Part shown: positions 1-8,399 of the stretch, in pieces | Layout of the letters: every line of letters starts with the position of its first letter | Position numbering within the stretch: position 1 is the first letter of the stretch | DNA from: Candidatus Cloacimonadota bacterium | GTDB lineage: Bacteria > Cloacimonadota > Cloacimonadia > Cloacimonadales > WRIO01 | Length of the DNA: 45,819 nucleotides | Direction of reading: 5' to 3' | Assembly: GCA_029553545.1 (NCBI GenBank) | Contig: JAKPKU010000023.1 | Coordinates: forward strand, 1-45,819 | Program-made: the position numbers and the translations under genes | The notes under the pieces: model-generated | Databases searched by the model: none | Told to the model about the DNA's origin: nothing | The model's input: only the letters and a program-made list of their open reading frames with translations

Positions 1-221
1 TAAGCGGTAGCTTATAAATAGAGGCCACCTTTAACATTAATGCCACATGCGGTATTAGCTCAAGTTTCCCTGAGTTATCCCCCGCTTAAAGGCAGATACC
101 CACGCGTTACTCACCCGTTTGCCACTCTCAATATACCCGAAGGTATAAATCTCGTACGACTTGCATGCCTAATCCATTCCGCCAGCGTTCGTCCTGAGCC
201 AGGATCAAACTCTCCGTAATC
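1..221 (-). rRNA. rrs: 16S ribosomal RNA, 5' end (partial)
   Basis: On the minus strand the sequence at 215-181 reads GGAGAGTTTGATCCTGGCTC, continuing into the universal 'CAGGACGAACGCTGGC' start of bacterial 16S rRNA. The conserved 'GGGTGAGTAACGCGTGGGTA' region follows at about 115-95. The gene runs off the left edge, so only about the first 220 nt are present. The mature 5' end is estimated at about 218-222 by comparison with other 16S genes and is not exact. Short open frames over this region are not genes. Confidence 0.97.
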
Positions 222-345
222 ACTTAAAAAAATTGTATTCGACTTGCTGTCACTCACTTCTATTCTTCTGTTCAAGATCACTGATGAACGTTTCATTCAT
301 CATTTAGTCACTATTTACACTCATCAGTTAAAACTGATATGGCTC

Positions 346-373
346 AATTTATAAACTACGCTTTTTTTGTCAA
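346..373 (-). promoter_or_regulatory. Probable rRNA promoter
   Basis: On the minus strand a perfect TTGACA (-35, at 373-368) is followed after 16 nt by TAAATT, or after 14 nt by TATAAA, as the -10. It lies about 125 nt upstream of the 16S 5' end. The leader also holds a small hairpin (GATGAA...TTCATC, near 285-303). The rest of 222-573 is very AT-rich and I see no gene in it. Confidence 0.55.
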
Positions 374-573
374 TAATAATCTTTATTTATTTGTTTATTT
401 TCTTTTTTTATTATTTCTTATTCACTGAATTTCAATAAGTTAAACTATCAAAAATAAATTGAAATATTGGGATTATGTTCTACATTTTTCACTTCTGCTG
501 GGTACCATAATACATTTTTTGCCCTAAAAATGTGTTTTTTTGCTTATTATAGATTTTCTTCTGACAAATCACC

Positions 574-1047
574 CTACTCTTCGCTGTTGATCAGCTTATA
601 GAGGTATTTCGAGAGTATAAAAAGGCTAATTAATGAGATGAACAATAAGAAATAGTCTGTCATGTTTTTTAAATATACCGCTAATAAAAAAAATATAATG
701 ATAGTAATATTAATAAGTATATTGGGTAAGATCTGTTTGATCATCATTTGCAAGAAAGATAGTGAAAGAATCACAAGAACAGCTGCTAAAGCTACTACTA
801 TCAGCACATCTAATAATGGGAATACAACTTTGTACCAAAAGATAACTGTAGTATCTTCTTTTATCATAGATCTTGCAATAGCTTGCTCTTCTTTTGACAT
901 ACCTTCCATAACTGCATCATCATCAAGCATTGTGCCCTTTTGCTCATAATATAATCTAACATGATTGTTTACCTTATCTATCTTTCCAAAAGCAAAAATA
1001 GCCAAAACCAAACTAATGGTAATTATTATTAAGCGTTTTCGATTCAA
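574..1047 (-). CDS. Small membrane protein of unknown function
   Basis: 157 residues starting at TTG (1047) behind GGAGG. I do not recognise a family. An N-terminal hydrophobic segment (about residues 5-22) is followed by a charged, probably extracytoplasmic stretch (about 25-70, rich in D/E/K). Three further hydrophobic segments follow (about 72-100, 106-125 and 130-150). This gives about four membrane spans with a short charged tail. It is transcribed toward the rRNA genes and stands alone, with a 590-nt gap upstream. Coding is supported by the ribosome binding site, the length and the coherent membrane topology. An opposite-strand open frame at 662-949 is judged a shadow. Confidence 0.6.
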   Translation of the reverse strand: MNRKRLIIITISLVLAIFAFGKIDKVNNHVRLYYEQKGTMLDDDAVMEGMSKEEQAIARSMIKEDTTVIFWYKVVFPLLDVLIVVALAAVLVILSLSFLQMMIKQILPNILINITIIIFFLLAVYLKNMTDYFLLFISLISLFILSKYLYKLINSEE

Positions 1048-1263
1048 TTAGCCTCCATATATATAATAATAATTTAACATAGACATATTATAAGAAGAAA
1101 GTCAACAAAAAAAATACTACCTAACAGCTTTTTTCTTAAATTAGAAAAAAAGAAGGTATCGTGTAAAATAACTAATCTCCAAATATCAAACCGAGCAAAA
1201 GCCAATTCTAAAAAAACATATAAAAAAACAACTCATTATCTTTCTCTGCAAAATCCTCAATAA

Positions 1264-1341
1264 ATCTCCTTTACATACCCTTTCGATTCCTATAAGATTA
1301 CCTTGCATTCTCCAAGATAGTAAGGGGAATGTAAAGGAGAT
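1264..1341 (-). repeat. Intergenic dispersed repeat, copy A, with 13-bp terminal inverted repeats
   Basis: The element is bounded by perfect 13-bp inverted repeats, ATCTCCTTTACAT at 1264-1276 and ATGTAAAGGAGAT at 1329-1341. Read on the minus strand its interior (ACATTCCCC, CTATCTTGGAGAATG, then GTATGTAAAGGAGA) aligns without gaps to copy B at 22237-22311, with about 80% identity by eye over some 72 nt. It lies in the 590-nt gap between the membrane protein and tyrS. No open frame is apparent inside it. It may be a folded RNA, a MITE-like element or a protein-binding site. Confidence 0.7.
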
Positions 1342-1534
1342 CACTTAGATATATCACTGATAAATAATCATATACAATAATTAATGGAAAATAAGTGAAA
1401 AGTGTGAAAAATAGGATACGATAATAGCATTATTTGTTTTTTTTGTTCTCTTTAATATTAAAAATGGGGTGTTTTTCAAGCTTTTTTTACAGGTTAACTG
1501 TATTCTCTGTGAAATTGTCTTAGGTATCTCATTG

Positions 1535-1564
1535 TTGATTGTTTTTTGGTATACTTTTTATAAT
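1535..1564 (+). promoter_or_regulatory. Probable tyrS promoter
   Basis: TTGATT (1535-1540), an 18-nt spacer and TATAAT (1559-1564) lie 72 nt upstream of the tyrS ATG. A second, weaker candidate has TTGACA at about 1577. I see no T-box specifier or antiterminator structure. The rest of the 1048-1635 gap holds only repeat copy A and AT-rich sequence. Confidence 0.55.
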
Positions 1565-1635
1565 ACAAAAAATAGTTTGACAAATAAGATATATTAATCA
1601 ATATTGACTTGTGATCTAATAAATAGGAGTAAAAA

Positions 1636-2841
1636 ATGCTAAATTTCGCAGAACAATTAAAGTTAATTAAAAAGGGTACAGAGGAAATCACGCCTCTTGA
1701 TGAGTTAATTAAAAAGGTAGAAAAATCGATAAAAACAGGAAAGCCTTTAAGGGTAAAATACGGTATAGATCCTACTGGATCAGATGTTCATATTGGGCAT
1801 TTGGTACCTATTAGAAAGATGCGTGAATTTCAAGATATGGGTCATATAGGAGTGATTATTATTGGTGATACAACCGCACAAATCGGAGACCCAACAGGTA
1901 GAGATGAATCGAGACCACCACTTTCTAAAGAACAAGTTATCCAAAATAGTGAAAGATATATGGAGCAGCTTTTTACAGTATTAGATAGAGATAAAACCGA
2001 GATTAGGTATCAGTCTGAGTGGTTTAGCAAGCTTAATCTATTGGATATTATAAATATCTTTTCCAACTTTACTTTGGCACAATTTATGGCACATGATACT
2101 TTCAGAAAGCGTTTTGACGATGGTAGCCCACTATTTATGAATGAGATGATATACCCTATATTACAAGGTTATGACTCAGTAGCGATTGATGCTGATATTG
2201 AGCTTGGTGCAACTGAGCAAAAGTTTAATATTCTCTTTGGTCGGGATATGCAAAAGCTCTATAATAAAGAATTGCAAGTGGCAATACTCTCGCCGATCTT
2301 ATTGGGGACCTGTGGTACACGTAAGATGGGGAAATCCTTTAATAATTATATTGCTGTGTTCGATACGTCAACAGATAAATATGGCAAAGTGATGTCTATA
2401 CCCGACAGTTTGATCATGAATTATTTTAATTATGCCACAAAAGTTGACCCTGATGAGATTGAAAAGATCAAAGAAGAGCTTGTTTCAGGGGTAAATCCTA
2501 AGTTCATAAAACAAAGATTAGCAAGAGAAATCGTCTCACTTTATCATGGTGAAGAAGAAGCATTGAAGGCTGAAGAAGAGTTTAATAGAGTATTTAGTCA
2601 AAAAGAATTACCAACAGAAATTGACAGTTATCTTTGTTCTGAGAGCCCCATTTGGATAATAAAACTCTTGACCGATGCAAAGCTCTGCGCCAGCAGTAGT
2701 GAAGCCAGAAGAATGATTAAACAAGGCGCTGTAAGTATCGATAATGCTAAGATAAGTGATGAAAATTTACAGCTGGACATAGAGGATGGTGCTATTATCA
2801 AAGTCGGTAAACGACGCTTTATAAAACTACAAAGAGGCTAA
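1636..2841 (+). CDS. tyrS: Tyrosyl-tRNA synthetase
   Basis: 401 residues; cytoplasmic class I synthetase charging tRNA-Tyr with tyrosine. Visible signatures are the nucleotide-binding HIGH at residues 52-55 (VHIGHLVP), GDTTAQIGDPTGR near 78-90, the tyrosine-binding stretch YPILQGYDSVAIDADIELG (about 170-190), and KMGKS (230-234), a variant of KMSKS. An S4 RNA-binding domain closes the protein (about 335-400, with SSSEARRMIKQGAVSID). The length suits the roughly 400-residue TyrRS group. The ATG at 1636 follows TAGGAG. The M50 protease gene begins 2 nt after the stop, so the two are probably co-transcribed. Confidence 0.97.
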   Translation: MLNFAEQLKLIKKGTEEITPLDELIKKVEKSIKTGKPLRVKYGIDPTGSDVHIGHLVPIRKMREFQDMGHIGVIIIGDTTAQIGDPTGRDESRPPLSKEQVIQNSERYMEQLFTVLDRDKTEIRYQSEWFSKLNLLDIINIFSNFTLAQFMAHDTFRKRFDDGSPLFMNEMIYPILQGYDSVAIDADIELGATEQKFNILFGRDMQKLYNKELQVAILSPILLGTCGTRKMGKSFNNYIAVFDTSTDKYGKVMSIPDSLIMNYFNYATKVDPDEIEKIKEELVSGVNPKFIKQRLAREIVSLYHGEEEALKAEEEFNRVFSQKELPTEIDSYLCSESPIWIIKLLTDAKLCASSSEARRMIKQGAVSIDNAKISDENLQLDIEDGAIIKVGKRRFIKLQRG

Positions 2842-2842
2842 A

Positions 2843-3496
2843 ATGGACTTCACCAGCATTGCAATACAAATAGTGGTGGTTGTCATGGCGATAACTATCC
2901 ACGAGTATTCTCACGCATTGAGTGCTTTTTGGCTTGGTGATGATACTGCGAAAAATGCAGGTAGGCTCAGTCTAAACCCCATTTCTCACCTTGATCCAAT
3001 TGGTGCTTTGATGCTCTTAATTGTGCATATCGGTTGGGCAAAACCTGTGCCTATTAACCCATATAGATTTAAAAATATGAAGACAGGTACTGCTCTCACT
3101 GCAGCAGCCGGACCTGCCTCAAACTTTATTATGGCAATTATCTTTGCACTGTGTTTACGTTTATTTGGAAGTTTTAGCTATAATCCATTGACTGTTAGCA
3201 GCTTTCAAGTTAGCATGATAGGCATAGTCGGTAAATTTCTTTTTTATGCAGTTTTGATAAACCTCGCTTTGGGTTTATTTAACCTGATTCCTTTGCCACC
3301 ATTGGACGGTTCGAAGATTTTAGGTGGTTTTTTGAGTGATGAAATGTACTTTAAATACACGGCAAAAGAAAAGCAAGGTGCAATTATCTTGATGATCGTC
3401 ATGGCTGTGTCATTTCTTTTTAAAATACCTATACTTTCAATGCTGATCAATAGACCATTGATGTATTTGACAAAGTTACTATTGGGTAATATATAA
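2843..3496 (+). CDS. Site-2-type zinc metalloprotease, M50 family (YwhC-like)
   Basis: 217 residues with five or six membrane segments. The zinc-binding HEYSH motif (HExxH, H20-H24) sits in the first helix. The third zinc ligand is expected from the conserved IPLPPLDG near 155-162. GWAKPVPINPYRF (about 64-76) is also typical of this minimal M50 subfamily, which lacks PDZ and CBS domains. Members cleave substrates within the membrane. The substrate is unknown here. It is tightly spaced after tyrS and 18 nt before the glutamine synthetase gene. Confidence 0.9.
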   Translation: MDFTSIAIQIVVVVMAITIHEYSHALSAFWLGDDTAKNAGRLSLNPISHLDPIGALMLLIVHIGWAKPVPINPYRFKNMKTGTALTAAAGPASNFIMAIIFALCLRLFGSFSYNPLTVSSFQVSMIGIVGKFLFYAVLINLALGLFNLIPLPPLDGSKILGGFLSDEMYFKYTAKEKQGAIILMIVMAVSFLFKIPILSMLINRPLMYLTKLLLGNI

Positions 3497-3514
3497 TGAA
3501 ATAGGAGGAAACAA

Positions 3515-4930
3515 ATGGATATCCAAGAATTGAAAATGCTAATCGAAGAGAATGATGTAAGAACAATTGACTTGAAATATTGTGGACTTTTGGGTCAATG
3601 GTATCATATCACGATGCCTATTAAGAGACTTGACCATATTCTAAAATATGGAGTATGTTTGGACAATAATCAACAGATACCAACAATCGGTAATGAGGAG
3701 CTTGTACTCATACCAGATATTGATACTGCATCAATTGACGAGACACAAGATGTGCCAATCTTAACGATACTTTGCTCAATTCATGATGGGAAATCATGCA
3801 TAGGTGCAAAAGGCGATCCACGAAGCATAGCAGTCAGAGCAAGGGAATATCTTGTTGCAACTGGTATTGCTGATGAGATTTGTTGGATACCAGAGATGAA
3901 ATTTTATATCTTTGATGAGGCAAACTTTTATAATTCGAAGTTTAGTTCTGCTTATCAATTCACCTCCACAGAAAACAAGTATTGCTTACCAGAGGGCTAT
4001 GATGATGGTATTGCGACATCTAATCAAGATATAAATGGCAGAAATATCAATACTCCTTTTGATAGCAACTTTGTCATCAGACAAGAAATAGTTGATAATC
4101 TCGAAAACAATAAGGTTGAAATCCGCTACCATAACCATGAAGAGGGGCTTACAGGTCAACAGAGAATCATGCCTGAACTGATGCCTTTAGTAAAAGCAGC
4201 AGATTCTGTTTTATTGATTAAAGATATCGCACGTCAATTAGCTTCAGAATATGGTGCATCAGTGACTTTTATGCCCAAACCAATCTACAATGAGCCTGGT
4301 AATGGTTTGCATTTTCATGTTCAATTGAGACAAAATGGTGAGAACTTATTTTATGAAAAAGGCAGATATGCTGACTTATCTCACATAGCATTATACTTTA
4401 TCGGCGGGATATTGCATCACGGACGCTCTTTAGCAGCTTTTACAAATCCAAGTACTAACTCATATAAACGACTTTTACAAGACTCAAATGAGCCTGTTAA
4501 GCTATTTTATGGTTTTGCTAATCGCGAAGCAGCTGTCAGCGTACCTAAGGATGCTTATACACCAGAAGAAAAGAGAATTGAGATCAAAATTGGTGATGCT
4601 TCATCCAATCCATATCTTGCAATGAGTGCGATACTTATGGCTGGCTTAGATGGCATTAAAAATCAAATACATCCAAATGAGCTGGGATATGGACCTTATG
4701 AAGATGATATTAGAAGCTGGCCAAAGGCTATGCAAGACGCTCTAAAAGCAATGCCCACAAGTCTCGAAGAAGCACTTGTCGCTCTCAAGCAAGACTTCCA
4801 ATACTTATTAGCAGGCGACGTATTTAGCAAAGAATTCATTAATATTTGGATTGAACAAAAAATGAGCGAAGTCGATGCTATAAATCATCGTCCACATCCT
4901 TATGAGATGAGCTTATACTATAATTTATAA
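3515..4930 (+). CDS. glnA: Glutamine synthetase, class I
   Basis: 471 residues. The enzyme makes glutamine from glutamate, ammonia and ATP in the cytoplasm. The N-terminal beta-Grasp region is followed by the catalytic domain with EICWIPEMKFYIFD (E-x-E metal-ligand region, about 125-138), NKVEIRYHNHEEG (about 199-211), FMPKP...GNGLHFHVQL (about 250-271, usual form KP...GNGMHxHxS) and NREAAVSVP (about 338-346). RIEIKIGDASSNPYLAMSAIL (from about 355) is the standard RxExRxPD/xxNPYLaxAA region with changed residues. I do not see the classic adenylylation-site sequence, so GlnE-type control is doubtful. A strong SD (AGGAGG) precedes the ATG and a terminator follows. Confidence 0.93.
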   Translation: MDIQELKMLIEENDVRTIDLKYCGLLGQWYHITMPIKRLDHILKYGVCLDNNQQIPTIGNEELVLIPDIDTASIDETQDVPILTILCSIHDGKSCIGAKGDPRSIAVRAREYLVATGIADEICWIPEMKFYIFDEANFYNSKFSSAYQFTSTENKYCLPEGYDDGIATSNQDINGRNINTPFDSNFVIRQEIVDNLENNKVEIRYHNHEEGLTGQQRIMPELMPLVKAADSVLLIKDIARQLASEYGASVTFMPKPIYNEPGNGLHFHVQLRQNGENLFYEKGRYADLSHIALYFIGGILHHGRSLAAFTNPSTNSYKRLLQDSNEPVKLFYGFANREAAVSVPKDAYTPEEKRIEIKIGDASSNPYLAMSAILMAGLDGIKNQIHPNELGYGPYEDDIRSWPKAMQDALKAMPTSLEEALVALKQDFQYLLAGDVFSKEFINIWIEQKMSEVDAINHRPHPYEMSLYYNL

Positions 4931-4939
4931 TAGATTGAG

Positions 4940-4966
4940 AGAGGTACGCAAGTACCTCTTTTTTTT
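4940..4966 (+). terminator. Rho-independent terminator after glnA
   Basis: AGAGGTAC, a GCAA loop and GTACCTCT form a perfect 8-bp stem followed by a run of nine T. It ends the tyrS-M50-glnA transcript. Confidence 0.92.
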
Positions 4967-4979
4967 ATAATTAAGACAA

Positions 4980-5762
4980 ATGCAATACGATCCAATAAAA
5001 AATATCTTTGCTAAGATGATTGATAGAAGTAAAATCGCAAGAAACTGCTTCTATCGCTTACTTGACATACTGATTTTGAGACAATGGTATATCAAAGACC
5101 ATATTAAAGTGTTATTCAATAAAAATGACAACTTTGTTTTTTACGATGCTGGTGCTGGGTTTTGTCAATATACCGACTTTATTTTAAAACATTATAAACA
5201 ATCAAAAATTGTAGCAATGGACTTGAAATCAGATTATTTATCCTCTTATGAGCGATCATTAAATACAGAACAATTAAGCCGAATTGATATTTTTGAAGGT
5301 GACCTGCAAACCTTTGTCAGCCCAATAAAGGCAGACTTAGTCATTGCTATTGATATACTTGAGCATATTGAAAATGACCGAGCAGTATTGGCAAACTTTT
5401 ACCAAGGTATGAAAAGCGGGGGGATACTTATCATCTCCACACCAAGCAACCTTGATGAAGCTGCAGCATTCACTGCTGAACATGTGAGACCTGGCTATAG
5501 TAAAGACGAGCTTGAAGATAAAGTAAGTAGAGCAGGCTTTAAAATCTTGACTTTATACTATTCATATGGCAAATACGGCAAGACTTATTGGCTATTAGGC
5601 ATGAAGATTCCCTTAAAATTACTCGCACTTTCAAGACTTTTTTTATTACTTTTACCTATCTATTTTTTCTTTATTATACCACTAAATCTCGTGTTTATGA
5701 CGCTTGATACAGTAAATTACAATAAAAAAGGAAATGGCATTATTTGCATAGTTCAAAAATAA
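4980..5762 (+). CDS. SAM-dependent class I methyltransferase with a C-terminal membrane segment
   Basis: 260 residues. The Rossmann-fold methyltransferase signature is VFYDAGAGFCQYTDF (motif I, about 52-66), an acidic end of strand 2 (VAMDLKSDYL), EGDL near 102, ADLVIAIDILEHIEND (motif IV region, about 118-133) and GGILIISTPS (about 147-156). Residues about 208-250 are strongly hydrophobic and probably anchor the protein to the membrane, as in some lipid or quinone methyltransferases. The substrate cannot be told from sequence. It follows the glnA terminator by 13 nt with only a poor ribosome binding site, so its promoter must lie within or before the terminator. Confidence 0.85.
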   Translation: MQYDPIKNIFAKMIDRSKIARNCFYRLLDILILRQWYIKDHIKVLFNKNDNFVFYDAGAGFCQYTDFILKHYKQSKIVAMDLKSDYLSSYERSLNTEQLSRIDIFEGDLQTFVSPIKADLVIAIDILEHIENDRAVLANFYQGMKSGGILIISTPSNLDEAAAFTAEHVRPGYSKDELEDKVSRAGFKILTLYYSYGKYGKTYWLLGMKIPLKLLALSRLFLLLLPIYFFFIIPLNLVFMTLDTVNYNKKGNGIICIVQK

Positions 5763-5765
5763 TAC

Positions 5766-5794
5766 TTGCAATGCCATTAATTTTCTGTTATAAT
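5766..5794 (+). promoter_or_regulatory. Sigma-70-type promoter for the outer-membrane protein gene
   Basis: TTGCAA (5766-5771), a 17-nt spacer and a perfect TATAAT (5789-5794) lie 32 nt before the ATG at 5827. Confidence 0.75.
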
Positions 5795-5826
5795 TTAATC
5801 ACTAATAAAAAGATATGGAGGTATCT

Positions 5827-6771
5827 ATGAAAAAACATCTAATTACTCTTACCCTATTGCTCTTTGTAGCAAGCATGTTAATGGCAGAAACAGTTGAAGA
5901 AAAACTGCAGAAATTTGGACAAGATAGCGCAGAAGGCTTTATTCAACCTTTTGTAAATGCATTTGGTAACAATCTTAATAGTGGCTTTTTTAATACAGCA
6001 AAGGTGTTGAAGCCCTTTAGATTCCAGTTAAATGTCAATATGACTGCCTCCTTAGTACCTGATGCAGATAAGACCTTTATGGTAAATAATCCATTTATTA
6101 ATGACGCATTTAATCCCTATAATGAAGCGACGATTGAGAGTTCTACAATCTTTGGTAAAGATGGTGGTGTCTTTACACCAAGATCTGAATTATCAGGATT
6201 TGTTGATGAATTAGCTATGCCTGGTGGATTAAATCTCGAGATGATGCCATTTGCAGTCCCACAGTTTTCAATGGGTTTACCTTTAGGAAACGAAGTCTTA
6301 GTTAGATATTTCCCAAAGATGGAAATCAATAAAGACATCGGTGAATTTACTTTTTATGGCATTGGCTTAAAGCATAGCATATCTCAATATATTCCATTCT
6401 TCCCTCTGGATGTTGCTGTACAAGGTGTATATCAAAAGATGGAAGTTGGTGAACTGATTACCATCGATGCCCTTGCCTATAATGCTGAAGTCAGTAAAAG
6501 CTTTATGATTTTCACTTTATATGGTGGCATTGGCTTTGAAGATACTAATTTTAAAGCCGAATACTCTTTTGAAAAAGAAGTGTTTGACCCAAATAACCCT
6601 GCAGAAACAACTACTGAATTAATCCCTGTCAAACTTGAACTCGCTTCTGACAATTCAATGAAAGCTACAGTCGGCTTACGCATGACTCTTTTGCCATTTA
6701 TTAAAGTCTATGGAGATTACAATATGGCAAATTATGAGAGCGTAAATGCAGGTTTAGCTATTGGGTTCTAA
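5827..6771 (+). CDS. Predicted outer-membrane protein (DUF6588-like)
   Basis: 314 residues from the ATG at 5827, chosen because GGAGG sits 5 nt upstream; a longer frame starts at 5815 but overlaps that site. A Sec signal peptide (MKKHLITLTLLLFVASMLMA, cleavage before ETVEE) is clear. The mature start, with DSAEGFIQPFVNAFGNNLNSG then FNTAKVLKPFRFQLNVN, resembles DUF6588 proteins of Bacteroidetes and relatives (recalled, not searched). Alternating hydrophobic strands and the final 'NYESVNAGLAIGF', ending in Phe, are typical of a small outer-membrane beta-barrel. Function is unknown. It has its own promoter and is monocistronic. Confidence 0.75.
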   Translation: MKKHLITLTLLLFVASMLMAETVEEKLQKFGQDSAEGFIQPFVNAFGNNLNSGFFNTAKVLKPFRFQLNVNMTASLVPDADKTFMVNNPFINDAFNPYNEATIESSTIFGKDGGVFTPRSELSGFVDELAMPGGLNLEMMPFAVPQFSMGLPLGNEVLVRYFPKMEINKDIGEFTFYGIGLKHSISQYIPFFPLDVAVQGVYQKMEVGELITIDALAYNAEVSKSFMIFTLYGGIGFEDTNFKAEYSFEKEVFDPNNPAETTTELIPVKLELASDNSMKATVGLRMTLLPFIKVYGDYNMANYESVNAGLAIGF

Positions 6772-6788
6772 CAATTTATAAGAATTAT

Positions 6789-6838
6789 GGCTCAATTTAT
6801 GTTTATAAATAAAACTATTTTTAAACATTTTTTGAGCC
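6789..6838 (+). terminator. Long stem-loop after the outer-membrane protein gene
   Basis: GGCTCAA...TTGAGCC encloses an inner pair ATGTTTA...TAAACAT, giving two 7-bp helices separated by a T/T internal loop. A run of six T lies inside the 3' arm and no clear T-tract follows. It is probably a terminator or mRNA 3'-end stabiliser for the gene ending at 6771. Confidence 0.5.
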
Positions 6839-6908
6839 CTTAATTTACCTTATGACAATACATTACCTTCTTTATCAAAATATATTTTATAAAAAAGTAA
6901 AATTTCTG

Positions 6909-6937
6909 TTGACAAGAAGGTTCCATATTGCTTAAAT
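6909..6937 (+). promoter_or_regulatory. Promoter of the HU gene
   Basis: Perfect TTGACA (6909-6914), a 17-nt spacer and TTAAAT (6932-6937) lie 27 nt before the HU ATG. Confidence 0.7.
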
Positions 6938-6964
6938 TGCATAAAATTTATAGTGGAGGTAGAT

Positions 6965-7246
6965 ATGACCCGTGATGAAATGATCACAAAGATCGCAAAG
7001 AATGCAGAAATCACAAAGAAAGCTGCAACAAATGCACTTAATTCTGTTTTAGAAGGTATCACAGAAGCACTTCAAGCTGGACAATCAATCACTTTTGTTG
7101 GTTTTGGAACTTTTAAAGTTTCTCAAAGACAAGCTCGTAAAGGTATCAACCCACAAACTAAAAAAGCTATCGATATCCCAGCTACAACTGTTCCTACTTT
7201 TAAAGCAGGAAGCAAACTCAAAGAAGCTGTGAAGTCTGCAAAGTAA
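6965..7246 (+). CDS. hup: HU-family DNA-binding protein
   Basis: 93 residues from the ATG at 6965, which has GGAGG 5 nt upstream. The GTG at 6953 overlaps the ribosome binding site and is not the start. HU binds and bends DNA as a dimer and helps organise the nucleoid. The family signature GFGTFKVSQRQARKGINPQT sits at about residues 46-65, followed by the IPATTVPTFKAGSKLK arm and C-terminal helix. The length is standard. It has its own promoter and terminator, so it is a single-gene unit. Confidence 0.97.
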   Translation: MTRDEMITKIAKNAEITKKAATNALNSVLEGITEALQAGQSITFVGFGTFKVSQRQARKGINPQTKKAIDIPATTVPTFKAGSKLKEAVKSAK

Positions 7247-7263
7247 TTTGACTTGAAACGATT

Positions 7264-7298
7264 AAAGCGACTGTCAATTAACAGTCGCTTTTTTTATT
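7264..7298 (+). terminator. Rho-independent terminator after hup
   Basis: AAAGCGACTGT and ACAGTCGCTTT form an 11-bp stem with a 6-nt loop, followed by a T run. Confidence 0.95.
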
Positions 7299-7373
7299 GT
7301 TAATAAAAAATTCTTATTGACTAAAAAAGCTACAATTTTAGCTTTGTAATAATAAAAAAGGAGGTATTAGACT

Positions 7374-8399
7374 ATGATTATAGTATGGCTGTTTATCTCT
7401 TTTATTATTATTCTAACTTTGGGCTTATTTCTCAATTTAAAACCTGGCAAAGCCTCACATACACGCTTCTCATTCGTCATTGCCTGCAAAAATGAAGCTG
7501 ATAATCTTCCTGGACTGTTTTCTTCATTAGAAAAGATTAGTTATCCAGAAAAAGACTTTGAGATTATCTTGGTTGACGATAATTCAACTGATAATACTTT
7601 TATAATGATGCAAGAATTCGCTTTGAAAAAGGCAAGCTACCACGCACTGAGGCTGGACCACCCCCATCAAGGTAAGAAGATGGCTATCACAAAAGGTATC
7701 GAATTCGCAATGTTTCCTTATATTATTTTAACTGATGCAGATTGTTTAGCCCCCGTAACAGTGCTCGAGACTATTTCAAAGTATATTGACCCCAATAAGC
7801 AAATAGATATGCTGATTGGTTATTCACCAGAGATCAATAATAGCCTATTTCGTAAGTTTGTCTACCTCATTACTGCAAGCTTTTACGCCTCAACAACTGG
7901 CTTGAGAATGCCATTTAGCTGCACAGGTAGATTATTAGTTGTCAAAAAAGCAAGCTTCATTGCTGTCAATGGCTACAAAGGCTTTGAAGATCGTGTGTCA
8001 GGTGATGACAAGCTACTTTTAAATAAATTTATTAAACATAATAAGAAGATTAGATACATGTATCAACCCGCTATGGAAACGCTTCCCGTTGCAAAAGAGA
8101 TACTAAAACAACAAGATTTGAGACGATTTGGGAAGTTTACTATGAACAGTCTTTTTTGGCAAATAATTAGTGTATTACTTGGGCTTGCTTTATTGTTAAT
8201 GCCTTATTTTATATACAAATATTCACTGTGGAGAGATATATTAATACTATACATTGTATCGTGCCTTTATCTCTTTATCTCTGCCAGAAAGCACCATGCA
8301 GCATTTCATCCCATTAATTTACTAATCATCGTCATCTATCCTTATTATCTGATTATCAAGTCTATACATGGCATATTTAAGAGGTGGACATGGAAATAA
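7374..8399 (+). CDS. Membrane glycosyltransferase, family GT2
   Basis: 341 residues. A single N-terminal membrane helix (about 2-22) leads into a GT-A catalytic domain: FSFVIACKNEADNLPGLFSSL (about 32-52), EIILVDDNSTDNT (nucleotide-sugar-binding DD, about 62-74), and LTDADC as the DxD metal site (about 122-127). GYKGFEDRVSGDDKLLLNK (about 202-220) corresponds to the acceptor-site ED/GDD region. Two or three C-terminal membrane helices follow (about 260-330). Such enzymes add sugars to lipid or polymer carriers at the inner membrane. It overlaps the next gene by 10 nt, indicating coupled translation. The substrate is not readable. Confidence 0.88.
   Translation: MIIVWLFISFIIILTLGLFLNLKPGKASHTRFSFVIACKNEADNLPGLFSSLEKISYPEKDFEIILVDDNSTDNTFIMMQEFALKKASYHALRLDHPHQGKKMAITKGIEFAMFPYIILTDADCLAPVTVLETISKYIDPNKQIDMLIGYSPEINNSLFRKFVYLITASFYASTTGLRMPFSCTGRLLVVKKASFIAVNGYKGFEDRVSGDDKLLLNKFIKHNKKIRYMYQPAMETLPVAKEILKQQDLRRFGKFTMNSLFWQIISVLLGLALLLMPYFIYKYSLWRDILILYIVSCLYLFISARKHHAAFHPINLLIIVIYPYYLIIKSIHGIFKRWTWK

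Noticed and set aside
111-296. Open frame over the 16S rRNA 5' end
   Set aside because: The sequence is rRNA; the frame is incidental.
1048-1635. T-box riboswitch upstream of tyrS
   Set aside because: I could not find the conserved T-box sequence, a specifier loop or an antiterminator; only a normal promoter and a repeat are visible.
337-6802. Shared 14-nt ATGGCTCAATTTAT in the rRNA leader (about 337) and the stem-loop at 6787
   Set aside because: A single short AT-rich match; the contexts differ and chance is enough.
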